Shown: in pieces, positions 1-20,155 of the stretch | How the letters are laid out: each line of letters opens with the position of its first letter | Position numbering within the stretch: position 1 is the first letter of the stretch | Assembly (NCBI RefSeq): GCF_043641665.1 | Contig: NC_092192.1 | Coordinates: 19,246,658-19,310,657 of the forward strand | DNA length: 64,000 nucleotides | Direction: 5' to 3' | Source of the DNA: Enoplosus armatus | Lineage: Eukaryota > Chordata > Actinopteri > Centrarchiformes > Enoplosidae | The notes under the pieces: generated by a model | Database searches by the model: none | Told to the model about the DNA's origin: nothing | What the model saw: only the letters and a program-made list of their open reading frames with translations | Made by a program: the position numbers and the translations under genes

Positions 1-45
1 TAAAATTGTAACTGCAGTCTTTGCTGATGCTTTTGTGTGGTTTAG

Positions 46-2113
46 GTGGGGTCGAGGATTTGGACTCTTGGGCTCAATTTTTGGAAATGACAGTGCACTG
101 AACCAACCTAACAGTGTGTACGGGATCGTCTTTTATGCCTTTCAGCTTCTACTAGGTAAGATGTCATTTTATTCAAATCTCCCTAGTCATTGTGCTAGCA
201 ACTAGTGCTGACTCCACACACTGCCTTCCTCTGTCATGACTATATCTGACTAAACCTGACTCACATGACACTGACATGATATGTAGTGGCCATGTATACA
301 TATAATTATATAGTTAAATGGGAGGCTTATACTTTTTGAAACTCGCTCTACTGAACTACAATCAGTATTTTGTGTTTTTTGGACTAATGAATTTAAGACT
401 GCAGAGATAACATATAAGTGTACTAACAGTAAGAATAAGCAAGGTGATCAAAGGTCCTTGATTGCTGTTCTACAGATAGTGACTCTTATTACTGCTAGAT
501 AGTCCCAGTCTAATTATGGCCCTGATAGTTCAGAGTGATCATACATATTTCTCCTTATGTGACTTGACCCCCCCCCCCCCCCCCCCCCTTTGGTCACCTT
601 CAGTCACATTCTCCTCCCCTCAGTATATTGGTGGTGTTGCTGACTCAGTCATGCTGGTTTGACATGTTTGGCTGCCGAGTGGCCTGTAGGCTTGTCTGGC
701 CACCTGGCGCTGGCACAGAACAAGAGGTCCTTTTAGCCACAGCAGTTACCACTCATTTGACTAGCACAATAGCAGCCCAGTTAAGCCAAACTGCTGCAGT
801 GGGTCAAGATTTCCATATTAAAGCCAAGATCATGCAGTTTCTGAACTTTCGTCACTCTCACGGCCTTGGACCATCCAATATTTGTGAGTAGGCAGGACTC
901 CAGAATCTGCACAACCAAGGCTTTATTTATTTATTTTTTCTATTATTATTAATATGGAAAAAATATCGTGATATAGTACATTGTTTTTGGATAATCCAGC
1001 AAATACTTCATATTAATGCATAAATCATAGAAATAAAAATATAATGTGTCCATAAAGCAGGCCTGCTCATTGATTTGCAACATTACCGACAATGGTCTAA
1101 TACACCCAGAGATATTAATAGGCAACATCCTTAACAACTGACAATCTTCCCCTAGAAGATAACATATTGTCAGAATGTGTTCTGGTTATTTCTCATGTTA
1201 AAAGACCTCTCATGTACTATCTCAACTTTATAAATGTCTGGTAGTGATTGGTGTTACCACCTGCATGAACCCCCCAGTGGTGGAAGAAGTACTTGGATGT
1301 TTTACTTAAGTAAAAGTAGCAATAACACAGTGTAGAAATACTGTTACAAGGAAAAGTCCAGCATTCTAAATCTTACTTAACTAAAAGTATTGCAGAATGG
1401 GCCATTTCAGAATAGTGAATATTAATATGTGCAGACACACCAGAAACTGTGTGGCTGGGTGTTTTGCAAGAGAAACCAGGACCTTACTATTTCAGCTTAG
1501 GTATGGAAGAGCCAACACTTTAATGTTCATGTCAGATTGAAAGGGAAGACGTGCCTAATGACGAGCTACATGAAGTAATCAGAAGAGAATCCTCATCTGT
1601 TGTTTAGCAGTAATTGTTACAAACCTAATGCAATATCACAAGCACAGACACTTAAGAAACGTAGCCTTAGAACTCTGACTGCACCTCATGTGACAACAGA
1701 ATAATGTGACCAGTCTGTTCAGTGTTCGGATGAACGTCATCACGAGGATACTAACATAAATAGAAAACTGTCTGAACTGGCTGAAAGCTCTGAGAAAAGA
1801 ACAGAGTGTTCAGGTTGCTTGTATGTTCCACGGTTGTGTTTTTTATGGTTCTTTGCCTAAGCTTTAGTTTGTGTTTCTTGCCGTAGGAATGACTGTCAGT
1901 GCAATGGCCGCCCTTATTCTCATGACGACATCCATCTTGTCGGTGGTGGGCTCGCTCTACCTGGGCTACATCCTCTACTTTGTCCTAAAGGACTTCTGCA
2001 TCATCTGCATCACCACATATGCGCTGAACTTCATTCTCTTTATTCTCAACTACAAGCGACTGGTTTACTTGAATGAGGCCTGGAAGCAGCAGCTCCAGGC
2101 CAAGCAGGACTAA
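46..2113 (+). CDS. vkorc1l1: Vitamin K epoxide reductase complex subunit 1-like 1 (3' two exons, partial)
   Basis: Exons are 46-155 and 1887-2113; exon 1 is outside the window. VKORC1L1 is a four-helix ER membrane enzyme that reduces vitamin K epoxide and quinones through a thioredoxin-like CXXC centre. The first exon encodes [14 protein letters not shown] followed by LNQPNSVYG, characteristic of the VKOR lumenal loop and nearly identical to the mammalian L1 paralogue as I remember it. The second encodes hydrophobic helices with the redox motif CIIC ([11 protein letters not shown]) and ends [13 protein letters not shown], the L1-type C-terminus; VKORC1 differs there. Acceptor tttag and donor gtaag flank the first exon, ccgtag precedes the second, and the split glycine codon (g|ga) joins in phase. 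It is convergent with gusb, which supports the assignment. Confidence 0.96.
568..588. repeat. poly-C tract
   Basis: Uninterrupted run of about 21 C in the vkorc1l1 intron. One of several long C or G homopolymers in the window. Confidence 0.95.
1275..1440 (-). mobile_element. hAT-like short element, one end only
   Basis: Begins with CAGTGGTGGAAGAAGTACTT and continues with the TTTACTTAAGTAAAAGTAGC-type sequence seen in the other copies of this family here. Only one terminus is recognisable, so this is a truncated copy in the vkorc1l1 intron. It reads in the same direction as the 50.5-kb copy and opposite to the other four. Confidence 0.75.
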
Positions 2114-2775
2114 GCTGTTGAGAACGGCAAGAAAAATATGATAAACAAACAACAACAAAAAAAAAGAAATGTGACCTCTGAACATTTGACTTGCCACCAG
2201 GAGACCTTGCTTCCAAACAATGTTTATTCTGCTGTGTGTTCAAAAAAAATGAAGAAATTTAACTTAAATGTTGGGCCTGACATCTCAATGTTGCAAACAC
2301 GGAAGGATTTGTAAGTGAAAGATGATTTTTCTTTTAATTTCTTTTTCCTTGTTTAACATTGTACTCACTTAAGGAAGGGGCTGGCTGTGTGTGTGTATGT
2401 GGGGAAACGCATCAAGCCGAGCAAGCAGAGGCAGAACGCCACAATACAGAGCGATGGAGGACAGCTCTCTTTTGAACAAAAAGGATCGCAGAATGGAAGA
2501 AAAACGGGACATTAAAGGGGTTTACTTGAAATGTTAGAAAGGTCCTATAACTGCACAGCAGATCTGCACTAAAACTCGGAGCCCAAAGGGTCCCAAAATG
2601 AGAAAACACTCATTAGGTTATCGTACAGTTTGCAGATAAGGTTCTATGGCGTGGGGTGGGGGGGCAAAACGGTTAACATTTATACAGATTAGTTTTGTTT
2701 TTTTTCATGTTTACACTTTGTAGTATGTTTCTTTTCGAAGAGGACCACTAATAATAAACACAGGACAATGTGAGA
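2114..2775 (+). other. vkorc1l1: vkorc1l1 3' UTR (minimum extent)
   Basis: AT-rich non-coding sequence follows the stop codon. The first AATAAA on this strand that I noticed lies at 2753-2758, so a transcript could end near 2775. Longer forms reaching further toward gusb cannot be excluded. Confidence 0.5.
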
Positions 2776-4284
2776 TATTGTGTGTAGATCAGTCAGATTG
2801 TTTGTTTTGCAATTCTGTAAATAGCTGCTGAGCAATATTCCAGGCTAGATTGTGATTTAGTGTATTGTGTTTTAGACACAAACCTTTAAGGAAAGAAAAA
2901 AACAAAAACACCAACAAAACGGGAGAAAACGACAGTGAATCTGGAACAAAAAGCGATCAAGGTCACGGTCGGGTGGATGAGTCTGAAGATGTGCTCGGGA
3001 CATCTTCCGTCCTGTAATCCTGGTCAGGCATGCAGTTCAGAGTTGTGTGGGTTTCTTTGTTGTAAGTGGTTATTGTTTCATCCGAAGCCACCGACAGAAG
3101 TCTTTTAAACAGAACTATAGGTTACTTTCACCAAGTTTGCATAAAAGGCACCCTCACTCTTTTATTTTTGTGTGTCATTGTGTGAAAAGCATTCCTGACC
3201 ACCACGCAAGTGGGATCCATAAAGACTTATGTGCCTAAAGGAGTGTTAAGGTGAATTACCTTTCCTTTTTTTTTTTTCTTTTTTTTTCTGTTTTGGGTGG
3301 GGGGGTTGGGGGGGTAAATGTCATGTTAACACCAGTTTTCCTCGTTTTATTGTCACAGGTCCAAGGCTTTATTTTTATGATCACAATTTTGTAAATTAAG
3401 ATACCAGTGAAGTGTTTCTCCCTCCCTAATAGAGTCTCATGAGGTAGCAAAGGCTGCTACACTGTGATTGTCTGCCCAAGTGTAGAGCGGCCTGGTGGCA
3501 GAGGCATCTCTTATCTTGCTGTCTCAGTTGCGTTGATGCTCCTCTGGCTTTTGCTCACTGTCCAGCCTGTATACATTTGATGTCAATTGAACAGTAACGG
3601 TGATCTTGTCGAGCTGAGTTACAGTTCATTTGCAGGGTGTGAACAAAACTTGGAAAAATGTTTGTTGACATGAGCGACGGAAGGGTAACAAAGTGTAAGA
3701 TTCTGTCAGACAACAAAACAGTATGTTAAGCCATATGTGGGGTTTGTGGGATTGTTGCTCCAGTAGGAAAAATATCCAGGTTGCTGATGGTTTTCTGCAG
3801 ACACTTTTCATTAAGTGGTCGATCTAAAATAGCAAGGTTTGTACAGAGAGAGATCACTGTATGGGGAAAAGCAGCCACAGCTTGTAGTGGCTCCTCTAGA
3901 AATCCACAGTATTGTCAGTTCAGTTCAGCACCAAGTGACAGAGTAGGACCATTTCCATCCAGAATCCACTGATTACAAGTAGTGTCCTACTTGTCAGATG
4001 CATGGTACACTATCTCCTGGCTTTAAACACATGTTGGCCATCGGACAATCTCACACTCACTGTCAAAGATGTAGAACAGTCGTAGTAATAACTGTAATAA
4101 TGTGATTCATCTGTGGTGTTTAAACCAGCTTGTTAATAGTCTCCATGCCCCTTCAAGTTCTCCTCCTTTTTTCTGTCGGGTGAGGGCAACTGCCAGGAAA
4201 GTCTTTTCGTTGACACGCTTCCTGTGATAATGTATGAAGGCTTCAGTTGTGTGTGTGAAAATGGAAATTGAGATGATACTTTTA

Positions 4285-4301
4285 CCCCCCCCCCCCCCCC
4301 C
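4285..4301. repeat. poly-C tract
   Basis: Uninterrupted run of 17 C. Confidence 0.95.
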
Positions 4302-4557
4302 GGATATTGTCAAACTGTTGTCTGTTCATGCATGTTGTAACCCATTTACTACTTATCATATGTAGGCTGTGTCACATCACTGGTGCCCATTTTCCAAAGT
4401 ATAAGGGTGTTTTATATTTGAACTACTTTGTTACTATGTTCCCGGCAGACAGTTTCCATTCATGGCACTATGAGATGATATATATCACTTAATCCTTGAA
4501 GATCATTTACATGTTCACTATGTCAATATTTGTCTGTGGCAGCAAAACCAGAGATAT

Positions 4558-4682
4558 CATTTATTATTCCACACATTCTTCTTCCTTGTCAAAACCTGGT
4601 GCCTACATTACCCACAATGCCACTTGGCCGCTGACACTTCAGTCGGAGGTTCGGTGTGTTATGCTAATGTAGCCTCAAGCCT
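4558..4682 (+). repeat. Dispersed teleost repeat, family shared with 60.7 kb
   Basis: Shares TTATTCCACACATTCT, the TTACCCA-AATGC block and GCTAATGTAGCCTCAAGC with 60690-60845 in the same order and orientation. The two are diverged copies of one interspersed repeat. I cannot assign a class from these fragments. Confidence 0.7.
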
Positions 4683-6278
4683 TCACACCCACAGATTTTT
4701 CAGACCCAACTGATGCTGACTCAAATTAAGCAAATTTCCAATTTTTGTAAGTGGATTTTCATGTCATACAGAAGAGAGTGGGCACTAATGGCTGCCTGGA
4801 AGAGAAACTATGGTTTGCTTTGGAAAATGGTTGGCAGTTAATGTTATGATTGGTAGTAAACTGGCAGGACATGCAAGCCCCAGTAGTCATTTTAACAAAC
4901 TGTCTGGTAGAATCATTTAAATGTTCGCATCATTTGTTAGCAAGTCATCTTTAAGATCTTCCTTATACAGTATTGCCTTGTCAGGCTTACATCAGGTTCT
5001 TTTTCATCTCAACTCAGAATGAGATTAACAGCCACACTGTTTTGTCTTTGTCCTGTTTCTGGGAAAGCCTACATATAAGACAAGTCTCATATGGATTCAC
5101 TTGCGCACTTCAAATTTTTTTTATTTAGAGACGTCAAACTGACATAACTTGCTAGTTTTCGCAGCAACAACTATGGGCCCTGTGAGTATCTACCATTGAA
5201 TGACAAGTGTACAGTAGGTAGCTTACTAGTACGTTCATGATTCCAGTCATATGCAAGCCTATTACACTAGTTGTGTGCTGTTACTCTAAAGAGATGGGTG
5301 AGGAGTTTGGATGTTGAGTCAAAGGTTTGAAATATTTGGTTGGTAAAAAGGATCACCGTGCTGTGTGATGATTTAATGTCAAAAGAAGGTCAAAAAGATC
5401 GATACTGCATTCTCATGAATATTCATTTAGGCCCTGAGGTATAACTGCCATGTTAGTTGCATCACCAATGCCAACAAAAGTGCCTTCTGTTTGATCACTA
5501 GGCCTTGAGCCAAAGACGAGCAACAGTAATAGCCTTGTAAAATGAAAGAATGGTAACTGTAACGGGCACTAATGCTTGCCTTCCTTAAAATGTAATTGAT
5601 AAATTGGTAATTCCCAAAGATTTGATATCCAGTATCGGTGCAAAAACCCTTTCAGAAATTGCCAGACAAAATGCCCTGTCAAATCAATGGCCATTCCTTT
5701 TTCCCTTCCTGAGCTCCACTATATGATTATCATCTTTATTTTGTCTAGCTAGGACATGTTTGTTAGCTAAGAATACACTCTGTTTAAACTACATGATTGT
5801 AATGTTCCTTTTTCATCATTAATTATGCCCTTTAGCTGTATAGACTGTTAACATTCTGGGTTATTTTACTTTTAAAAAAAAGTCGAGGGGTTGGAGGGCT
5901 AGGAATCCATGTGTCAGCATAAAATGTTTATTAAATTTCTTTGTGGAGGAAAACTTACTGGGTTTGCTTCTGTATTGCCAAATATGTTTTAAAATGCTGT
6001 ATTTTCTTACATGGAAAAGTGTTACATGAATGGTAGGAGGGTGCAAAAAAAAGAATCTGTTTAAATCCAGCTTACTTTAAGGGAAAACTGTGGAAAAGGT
6101 TGACGAGAACATTTTTAATTGTGTCATTGTCATGTGGAAATGATCTACCATTAAAACATTCCCTCTGAAACGACCTGTCACGAAAAGTTCTTTGAATGAT
6201 AAACACATAGTAAGAGTGACTAAACTAAAGGGGGATCACTGCTTAATTTAATACGATTTTGTTACTATGACATTAACG

Positions 6279-6600
6279 GATAGGTTTCAAGTCTGTCTTA
6301 ACAGACTACAAACAATAGTCAGGTGTCCAGATGAATATTGAAACAGGTTTTGTTTGCTGTAATCATTCCTCCTCCTGTTCATACTGGCCCGTTAAGAGGC
6401 CCCCTCCTAATGTGCTTCTAGAGGAAGTGATGGGGGGCAAAATCCTAAGTCCTCCTCCTGTTTGTAAAAATTAATTCCAAAGTTGATCTAAAGTTCATCA
6501 GGCTTCAGCACTGTGAGTTACACAAATCAAGTGAGTATCTTATCGAAGTGTTTTTAGCACTAAATGTCCTCTTTGTGTTAGCATTTAGCTAAAGTCATTT
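6279..6600 (+). repeat. Short interspersed element, family shared with 38 kb
   Basis: Starts GATAGGTTTCAAGTCTGTCTT and shares a series of blocks with 37954-38246: GTGTCCAGATG versus GTGCCCAGATG, CCTCCTGTTCATACTGGC versus CCTCCTGTTCACACTGGC, and a GGGGGCAAAATCC block. The right end here is not clear. Confidence 0.65.
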
Positions 6601-7381
6601 TCCTAAATCAGGCAATGGTTGGATTTTAGTACTTTGATTATCAATCTTTATGTTTAAGTTCTTATTTTAACATTTAACATGTTCTCATCATGGTTTTCTG
6701 AAAGCTGATAGATTTAATACATGTTCAGATTCAGTAACTGAAATCAATACTGGATGCAGATGCAGGGAAATGCTATCGAACGCCGAGCTTATACGACAGG
6801 ATATTAAAAAGCAGTATGTGAACGTATACAGTATCTCTCCAGTTGCTGAGCGAGCCATGTGTCTAAACCTTAAGGGCTGAATGTGGATCAGTCACGTCTG
6901 GCTGATACTCCGTTCCTTTAGGCCAGTATCAGTGCTGATACAGATTCAGTTTATTGGAAGTTAAGTTGTTGAAAGAGAATTGTGTTTAATGACACACTAA
7001 TCTTTAGTTGTGCAACTATTAATGTTTAAACAGCAATTACAGCTGGACCAGATCCAAGGAAGCATTATGAATACTTGGGGAAAAAAGGACCTCAAAAGGC
7101 AGTTTTTATTGCTTTTCATATATGTTTGGTTGTGAGATAGATTTTATAAAATGTCTACGTCTTGTGCATGCTTGAAAGAAATCTAAAGCAGAGTGTAAAT
7201 ATTCAGTATTTGTTCAGCTGTAACACAAAGGTCAGTCATGTGATGAGGGTACGAGCAGCGTCACCGACAGTCTGATTGTCATGCCACCATCAACATTCAA
7301 CACATCACTTAACCCTTTAGGTGTGTGTTGGGTAAAAAGAAATACAGTTTACATATAGAGTACATGTTTTGTCTTTAATAT

Positions 7382-8144
7382 TTTATTTTAATAAGTTTTT
7401 TCCCATCCTGATTTTCATATATAAAACACGTTAGAAGCAGCATTGTGATTCACATTAACATTACATGTATTTGTATCCTTGAAAATAGCTAAAATACAGT
7501 CAGATTGGTTGCACAATGCAAAGAAATGACAGATGCCTCCAACACAGTTGTTACATCAAACTGCTAAAACATTCATTTTAGAAACTCTGTCCTCAAACAC
7601 ATAATACATACATCACATCACAAAATAAGAGGGCATGGTGTGGTAACTCCCTTCTATTTGTGTCTTTGTAATGTGACGTGCTTTCTCTGCCAGGTGTACT
7701 CATATCATATGTGGAGGAAAGGTCAGAGCTAATCACTGATGAAGAAGATATTGATTGGTTTTCGACCTTTTTATGACATTAATGGAAAGCACCACCTCAC
7801 AAATCTGTCAGAATATCTTGTCACAGCTGAGTTAATTGTTACACTCAGGTGTATCTGAAAGAAAACCATATCACAATTATAATTAAATGTGAATGTGCAC
7901 CCTTGTTGAGGCACTAGAGGCTAATTTTTTTACAAAAATGTTATGTTCTGAAAATGTTCCAGATTGCTGGAAAACCCCAGATTACAGCGTCAGTGGTTTG
8001 GTTGACATTGCAGACCACAGGAATAGCACAGCTAAATTGTGTTTCATGGTGGTTTGACCTTTTGTTCACAAAGAAGTTCAAGAAACCGACTTTTACCAGC
8101 ATTTTTCCTGTCCTGGACTAGGTTCATGTGCCAAGTGGAGGGTG
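7382..8144 (-). other. gusb: gusb 3' UTR (inferred)
   Basis: The nearest AATAAA on the minus strand downstream of the gusb stop that I can see is the complement of TTTATT at 7382-7387. The sequence between is AT-rich with no coding signal. The true 3' end is inferred. Confidence 0.5.
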
Positions 8145-15861
<7,717 letters not shown>

Positions 15862-15927
15862 CCTGAGCAAGTCGCGTCAGTGACGACGCGGTTTTGCTGC
15901 TGATTCAGTCACATTACTTATTCTGCA

Positions 15928-15937
15928 GTCACGTGAC
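15928..15937. promoter_or_regulatory. gusb: CLEAR/E-box palindrome in the gusb promoter
   Basis: GTCACGTGAC is the exact CLEAR consensus bound by TFEB/TFE3/MITF, known from promoters of lysosomal genes including mammalian GUSB. It lies 67 bp upstream of the gusb ATG. No TATA box is evident nearby. Binding is inferred from motif and position. Confidence 0.75.
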
Positions 15938-16356
15938 CGCAGAGCAGCTTTTTATTTGCTGCCTTCGCTTACTGTCGGACATTTCTCGATTAGGCGGTGA
16001 ACTCAACATGGCTACACGTTATCATTAAAAAGACAAACAAAAAAGTGACATAATGACATAATTATACCCGATCCAATCATTTGTTTATTGTGTGTTTTAT
16101 TATTCAATATTGTTAATGTTTCTGGAAGTTGTACTTCACAGGAAGCATCTTAAGACGATACATGAAGGCAGCGTTGTGTCTTCCTTTCCCACCGAATTAA
16201 AAGCCAGGGACCAAATGTCAGGGTCGTCACAAACAGAATTAATAATCCATAACAAGAGGGAACTAATACTGTGTTCTTAGGCCACATTATTTTTTACATC
16301 CCCCTTTTTTTTTTAAGTCATCATACACTGATGCGACAGTGACTAAACGACACAAG

Positions 16357-16641
16357 ATGGCGCCAGACACCCGCACAGGCAGAGCGCAGAAGCATCAGTT
16401 CACCGACTGTGTGAAAGTGGGCAATAACCTGCACATCCCCAGATTTCCTTTCAGCACATGGATTAACCTTCTAAGGGACCCTGGGCTAGAAAATGAGCTT
16501 TGGGCTCCCTGTGACCCCTTGTTTGTGGAAATTATGGTTAAACACAAATTTATTCAGGAACGTGCACCATATAATAAAGCAGTACCCACTGAGTTGATAA
16601 TGTGCTTTAGTGGTGTACATTCACAAACAAATTTGCAATGA
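16357..16641 (+). CDS. Hypothetical ORF, divergent to gusb
   Basis: A 94-codon ORF starting in a strong context (AAGATGG), about 500 bp from the gusb ATG on the opposite strand. The protein begins MAPDTRTGRAQKHQFTDCV and contains the motif-like segment RFPFSTWINLLRDPGL. I do not recognise it. The composition is not low-complexity, but no splice donor or partner exon could be established. It may be a real short gene, a first exon using the gusb promoter, a retrocopy, or chance. Confidence 0.22.
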   Translation: MAPDTRTGRAQKHQFTDCVKVGNNLHIPRFPFSTWINLLRDPGLENELWAPCDPLFVEIMVKHKFIQERAPYNKAVPTELIMCFSGVHSQTNLQ

Positions 16642-16887
16642 ATGAAATTACCACACACTGTTTATCCAGCCCTGACTGTGGATGCTGAATAAGCTGGGCG
16701 GATACTTTGGGATCTGAGGAGATGTGTACCGCAAAACTCCATTCAAAACTATCCACTTCTTCACAAACATAGTGATAGTAATGTTTATATCTGCCAATTT
16801 ATGAGGCAGTGGTTGATGTCTTGTGTCCACGTCGGGCTCAGTTTTGCGTCAGTTGCAGGTTGTAGTGTAAAATCACAAAGGCTCGAG

Positions 16888-17050
16888 ATGCTCTGGTGGC
16901 CTAGGGGTTTAAGGCTCTGACCATGAACTGCAGCGTCCCTTGATTGGGTCTTCCCGCTTGGGGACATTTGTTGCTTGTCATTCCCCATCTGTTTCTCCCC
17001 TCATTTTCTGTAATCTCTCAACAGTGAATTTGTTAATAAAGGAGTAAAAT
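16888..17050 (+). mobile_element. tRNA-derived SINE
   Basis: The 5' part has an A-box-like TGGCCTAGGGG (16896-16906) and a decayed B-box region, as in tRNA. It is followed by the TTGTTGCTTGTCATTCCCC and CTCTCAACAGTG blocks and an AATAAAGGAGTAAAA tail, an order common to a frequent teleost SINE. No intact long terminal duplication was found by eye. Confidence 0.7.
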
Positions 17051-20039
17051 TTTAACTGCACTTTTGTCTTCCCAGCATTGTTGTATAGTTTTTATTACTG
17101 GTGCTACACAGCAAGTGTATCTGAAGAGAATGGTGCGTAGTGAAGGTCAGGTTAACCCACTTCAAAGGTTCAGAACTGTGTAACCGAATTTCTGCAGATT
17201 TTTGAGAACAGGATTATGACACTGAAACATAACAGTTGTATTGTAGATTTTTTATTTTAGTCTGTTTTTTGACATAAGGACAAACCCGTAACAAAAGCGG
17301 TAGCAACATTTTCAAGTATTTGTTGTAGCTTTTCAGTTTTGAAGGTTTTCTGGGATGTTAGCCCCATTGCACACGTGAAGTTCTGTTGAGAGCCACTGAA
17401 TTGAATAAATGTGTTCAAAGTGTTACGTACAGTAAGTCTTCAGTTGTAGTTTTTGACAATGAACTGGATGTGTCAAGTTGATGTTGAACACTTTAGTCTC
17501 ACTCAGTGGAACCACACATGCTTCAATCCAGTTTTGGTTTGCATGGGACGTTGGCTTATGTCTGATCCAGGTATATTTCCCATCTCTGATTGCCACAGAC
17601 TGATGTGTACTTTCTTTTCCCACATAACTTCTTAATCCCAGAGGGACTGAAAGGCACAGTACTTTCTCTGTATTTCTTTTTCTTTTTACTTCTGATTTAC
17701 GTCTGCCATTTTCTTTAACCCTATGACCCCCTGGTTCCCCTCCAAAATGTTTTGTTCTGATTCATTCTAGGGGAGCATGCTTTCTCATTAAATCAAAACA
17801 TTTCACATTGACCAAGTGACATACCGGAGTTGGAACACTCTACTCCCAAGACACTGAGCTAATCAACTGAATTTAATGTTGGATTTATTTATTTTTTTTG
17901 TTAAAGTTATGCTGTCAAAGTATAATTTACTGTGCATCTAAAGCACAAACAAGGCAGGTTTGTAATGTAAAGTGCTTCACAGAGTGACAAACCCATCCAA
18001 ACAATCCATAACGCTGCCATCTGCCTGAATTAATGAAAGGTTAATGGTGAGTTCAGTGTTAATTTCCTGTGCGAAGTCTGTCCCAAGTCATTTTCCCACC
18101 AATTCATTTGGGATCTTTAAATCTATTTTTGGATCTATTCCTGTGGTTCCCACCCCATGTCAGTGATGTCTGGTTCAACATACCTATCCCTGGATTACAG
18201 ATTCCTGCGGCAAAAATCTAGTTTAAAGTTTCAAGAAGTATTCAAGTTTATAACCACAATCTGATAAAAGTGTTGTCCTTCGCTGTAAAAGGTAAAAAAA
18301 ACAAAACAAAAAAACTTTAATGATAAAGTAGTAACCATCATGGCTTGCATTTCTTTAAGTGGCAAATCCTGCGCATTTCCAACTGCTATGCGCATTTCTG
18401 TATAGCTCTAATGACACCGGTTGGTTCTAAAATGCTTCACAGAGCAACAAATGACTTGACTCTCAGTTGCCACCCACAACCTGTTTGGATCACTCTTGTC
18501 GTTCCACCAGGCTTCACAGGAAGCTGCTCTCTTCTGCAGGCTCCTGCTCTCACTTTTGCAGCATGACATTTTTCCACATTGCTTTGACTCCTTCCCACCA
18601 ACTCAGTCACGTCTTCAGATTTTTGTCGCAGGAGTGAAAGCACATCTCTACATTTCTACCTCAAACCAAACCTCACTGACTTATAGCCCTTTAAGAAAAG
18701 AAAAGAATCAAGTGGTGTATTGGATTTTCACCCATGCACGTGTTTGTTTTCCCACATATTTACCATCTTTGCAGCCTCTCTGAGACAGAGACATGCAGCC
18801 AAAAAAGCCCTCACAATGCTCAGAGGAGCCGTGGGTTCCGAAAAGAAGTCGCAACCTTGACCGAGAAAAAAAGCTGACAGAGGTCATGGCCACGTCTGAC
18901 CGCAATGAGGCAAGGACGGCTTAGCTTTTGGCAAACATGTCAACCCATCAGATCACTTTGTTGTCTAAAAATCCTCTCTGTCCTTTACAGCCTGTCAAAT
19001 TGTCATTGTTGTCACTTGCATTTACATTTAACGAGGCAGCCTGTGATTGTGGGATCAACATGAACGGATGTATATTGCTGGTCGCTTTTGTTACTGTACG
19101 TTGCACTGATTAAACAGGTATTATCACAGGATCATGTTTCTACCTTATTTAGAGTGTGGTTAACTAGTTGTGAATCAAATATAAAAACACGCTATAAGAG
19201 GAGCTCATCAGTCGTCATCTTTCTGACATTCAGAGTACAAGTTATTTTAGGTTCTGCTGCAGCTAATTACACATGACCTTGTTTCATTCCCCCCATCTCA
19301 CTCTGTCATTTTATTTTCATAGTTGACCTGCTGTTAAACTTGTTCCTACATTTTGTTATGAATAAGTTTGTTGGTCGGCAAAAAATAAAAAGCAGTCGGC
19401 AGTAAAAAACGGTTTTGAAAGGGTGTTCATCCATGCATTATTGATAAGTAAACGAGGGGGAGCGAGAAATATAGGGGGCGAGAAAGAGAGAATAAAGGGG
19501 GGCACAAGTCCCCAAAGCCAGAGTTTTTGCTGATCTGCTTTTCACGAGGCCTGCTGCGCCCCTGTTGCCACCACATCAGTGGAGAAAGGCAACACTGACG
19601 TGTTCAGTTGTGGGGAGTAGTAACAGCCTCAGATCTGACATGCTCGGATTGATCAGCGAGATAAGTGCAGAGTGCAGCAGTATAAAAGTAGAGCAGTCTG
19701 CCCCAAGGTGCAAAATGCAACCAGCACAGTACATTCTGTGTCAGTTACATTGATATGATAGTTTAATGTCCTTATCTCAGTCTGTATTTTGTTCAGACGT
19801 AGTTAAAAGTCAGACATGTTATATCCGCTGATAACATCCACAAGTAGATTAGATATCGGCCGTGTTTCTTCATTGATGGCTTGCATTCAGTTTTGAGAAT
19901 GAACTGTGGTAGAACATAATTACAAATCTTAACAGCGATTTATCTGGTGGAGTATGTAAACAGTCATGATATCCATCTACCAAACAGCAAGTAGTCCAGT
20001 CATCTTTTGCTTTTGCAGTCAGGGGCAACTTTTGAAAAA

Positions 20040-20155
20040 GCTTTTAATTCATGCTACCACACCGTTTTAACTCGTCTTAATCCTGGTTCAACCGTGTAAA
20101 GAACTTTGTGACTTTGTTTTGGAAAGTGCTCTATGAATAAAGTTCTGTTATGGTT
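20040..20155 (+). mobile_element. LINE 3' tail fragment
   Basis: Carries the AACTTTGTGACTTTGTTTTG and GAAAGTGCTCTATGAATAAAG blocks typical of the 3' end of L2-like LINEs in fish. No reverse transcriptase is left. Confidence 0.65.

Larger units (their letters stand above)
2776..7381. other. Tail-to-tail intergenic space between vkorc1l1 and gusb
   Basis: No ORF here looks like protein. The stretch may include distal vkorc1l1 3' UTR. It holds a poly-C tract at 4285 and two dispersed repeats at 4558 and 6279; the rest is unexplained AT-rich sequence. Confidence 0.6.
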
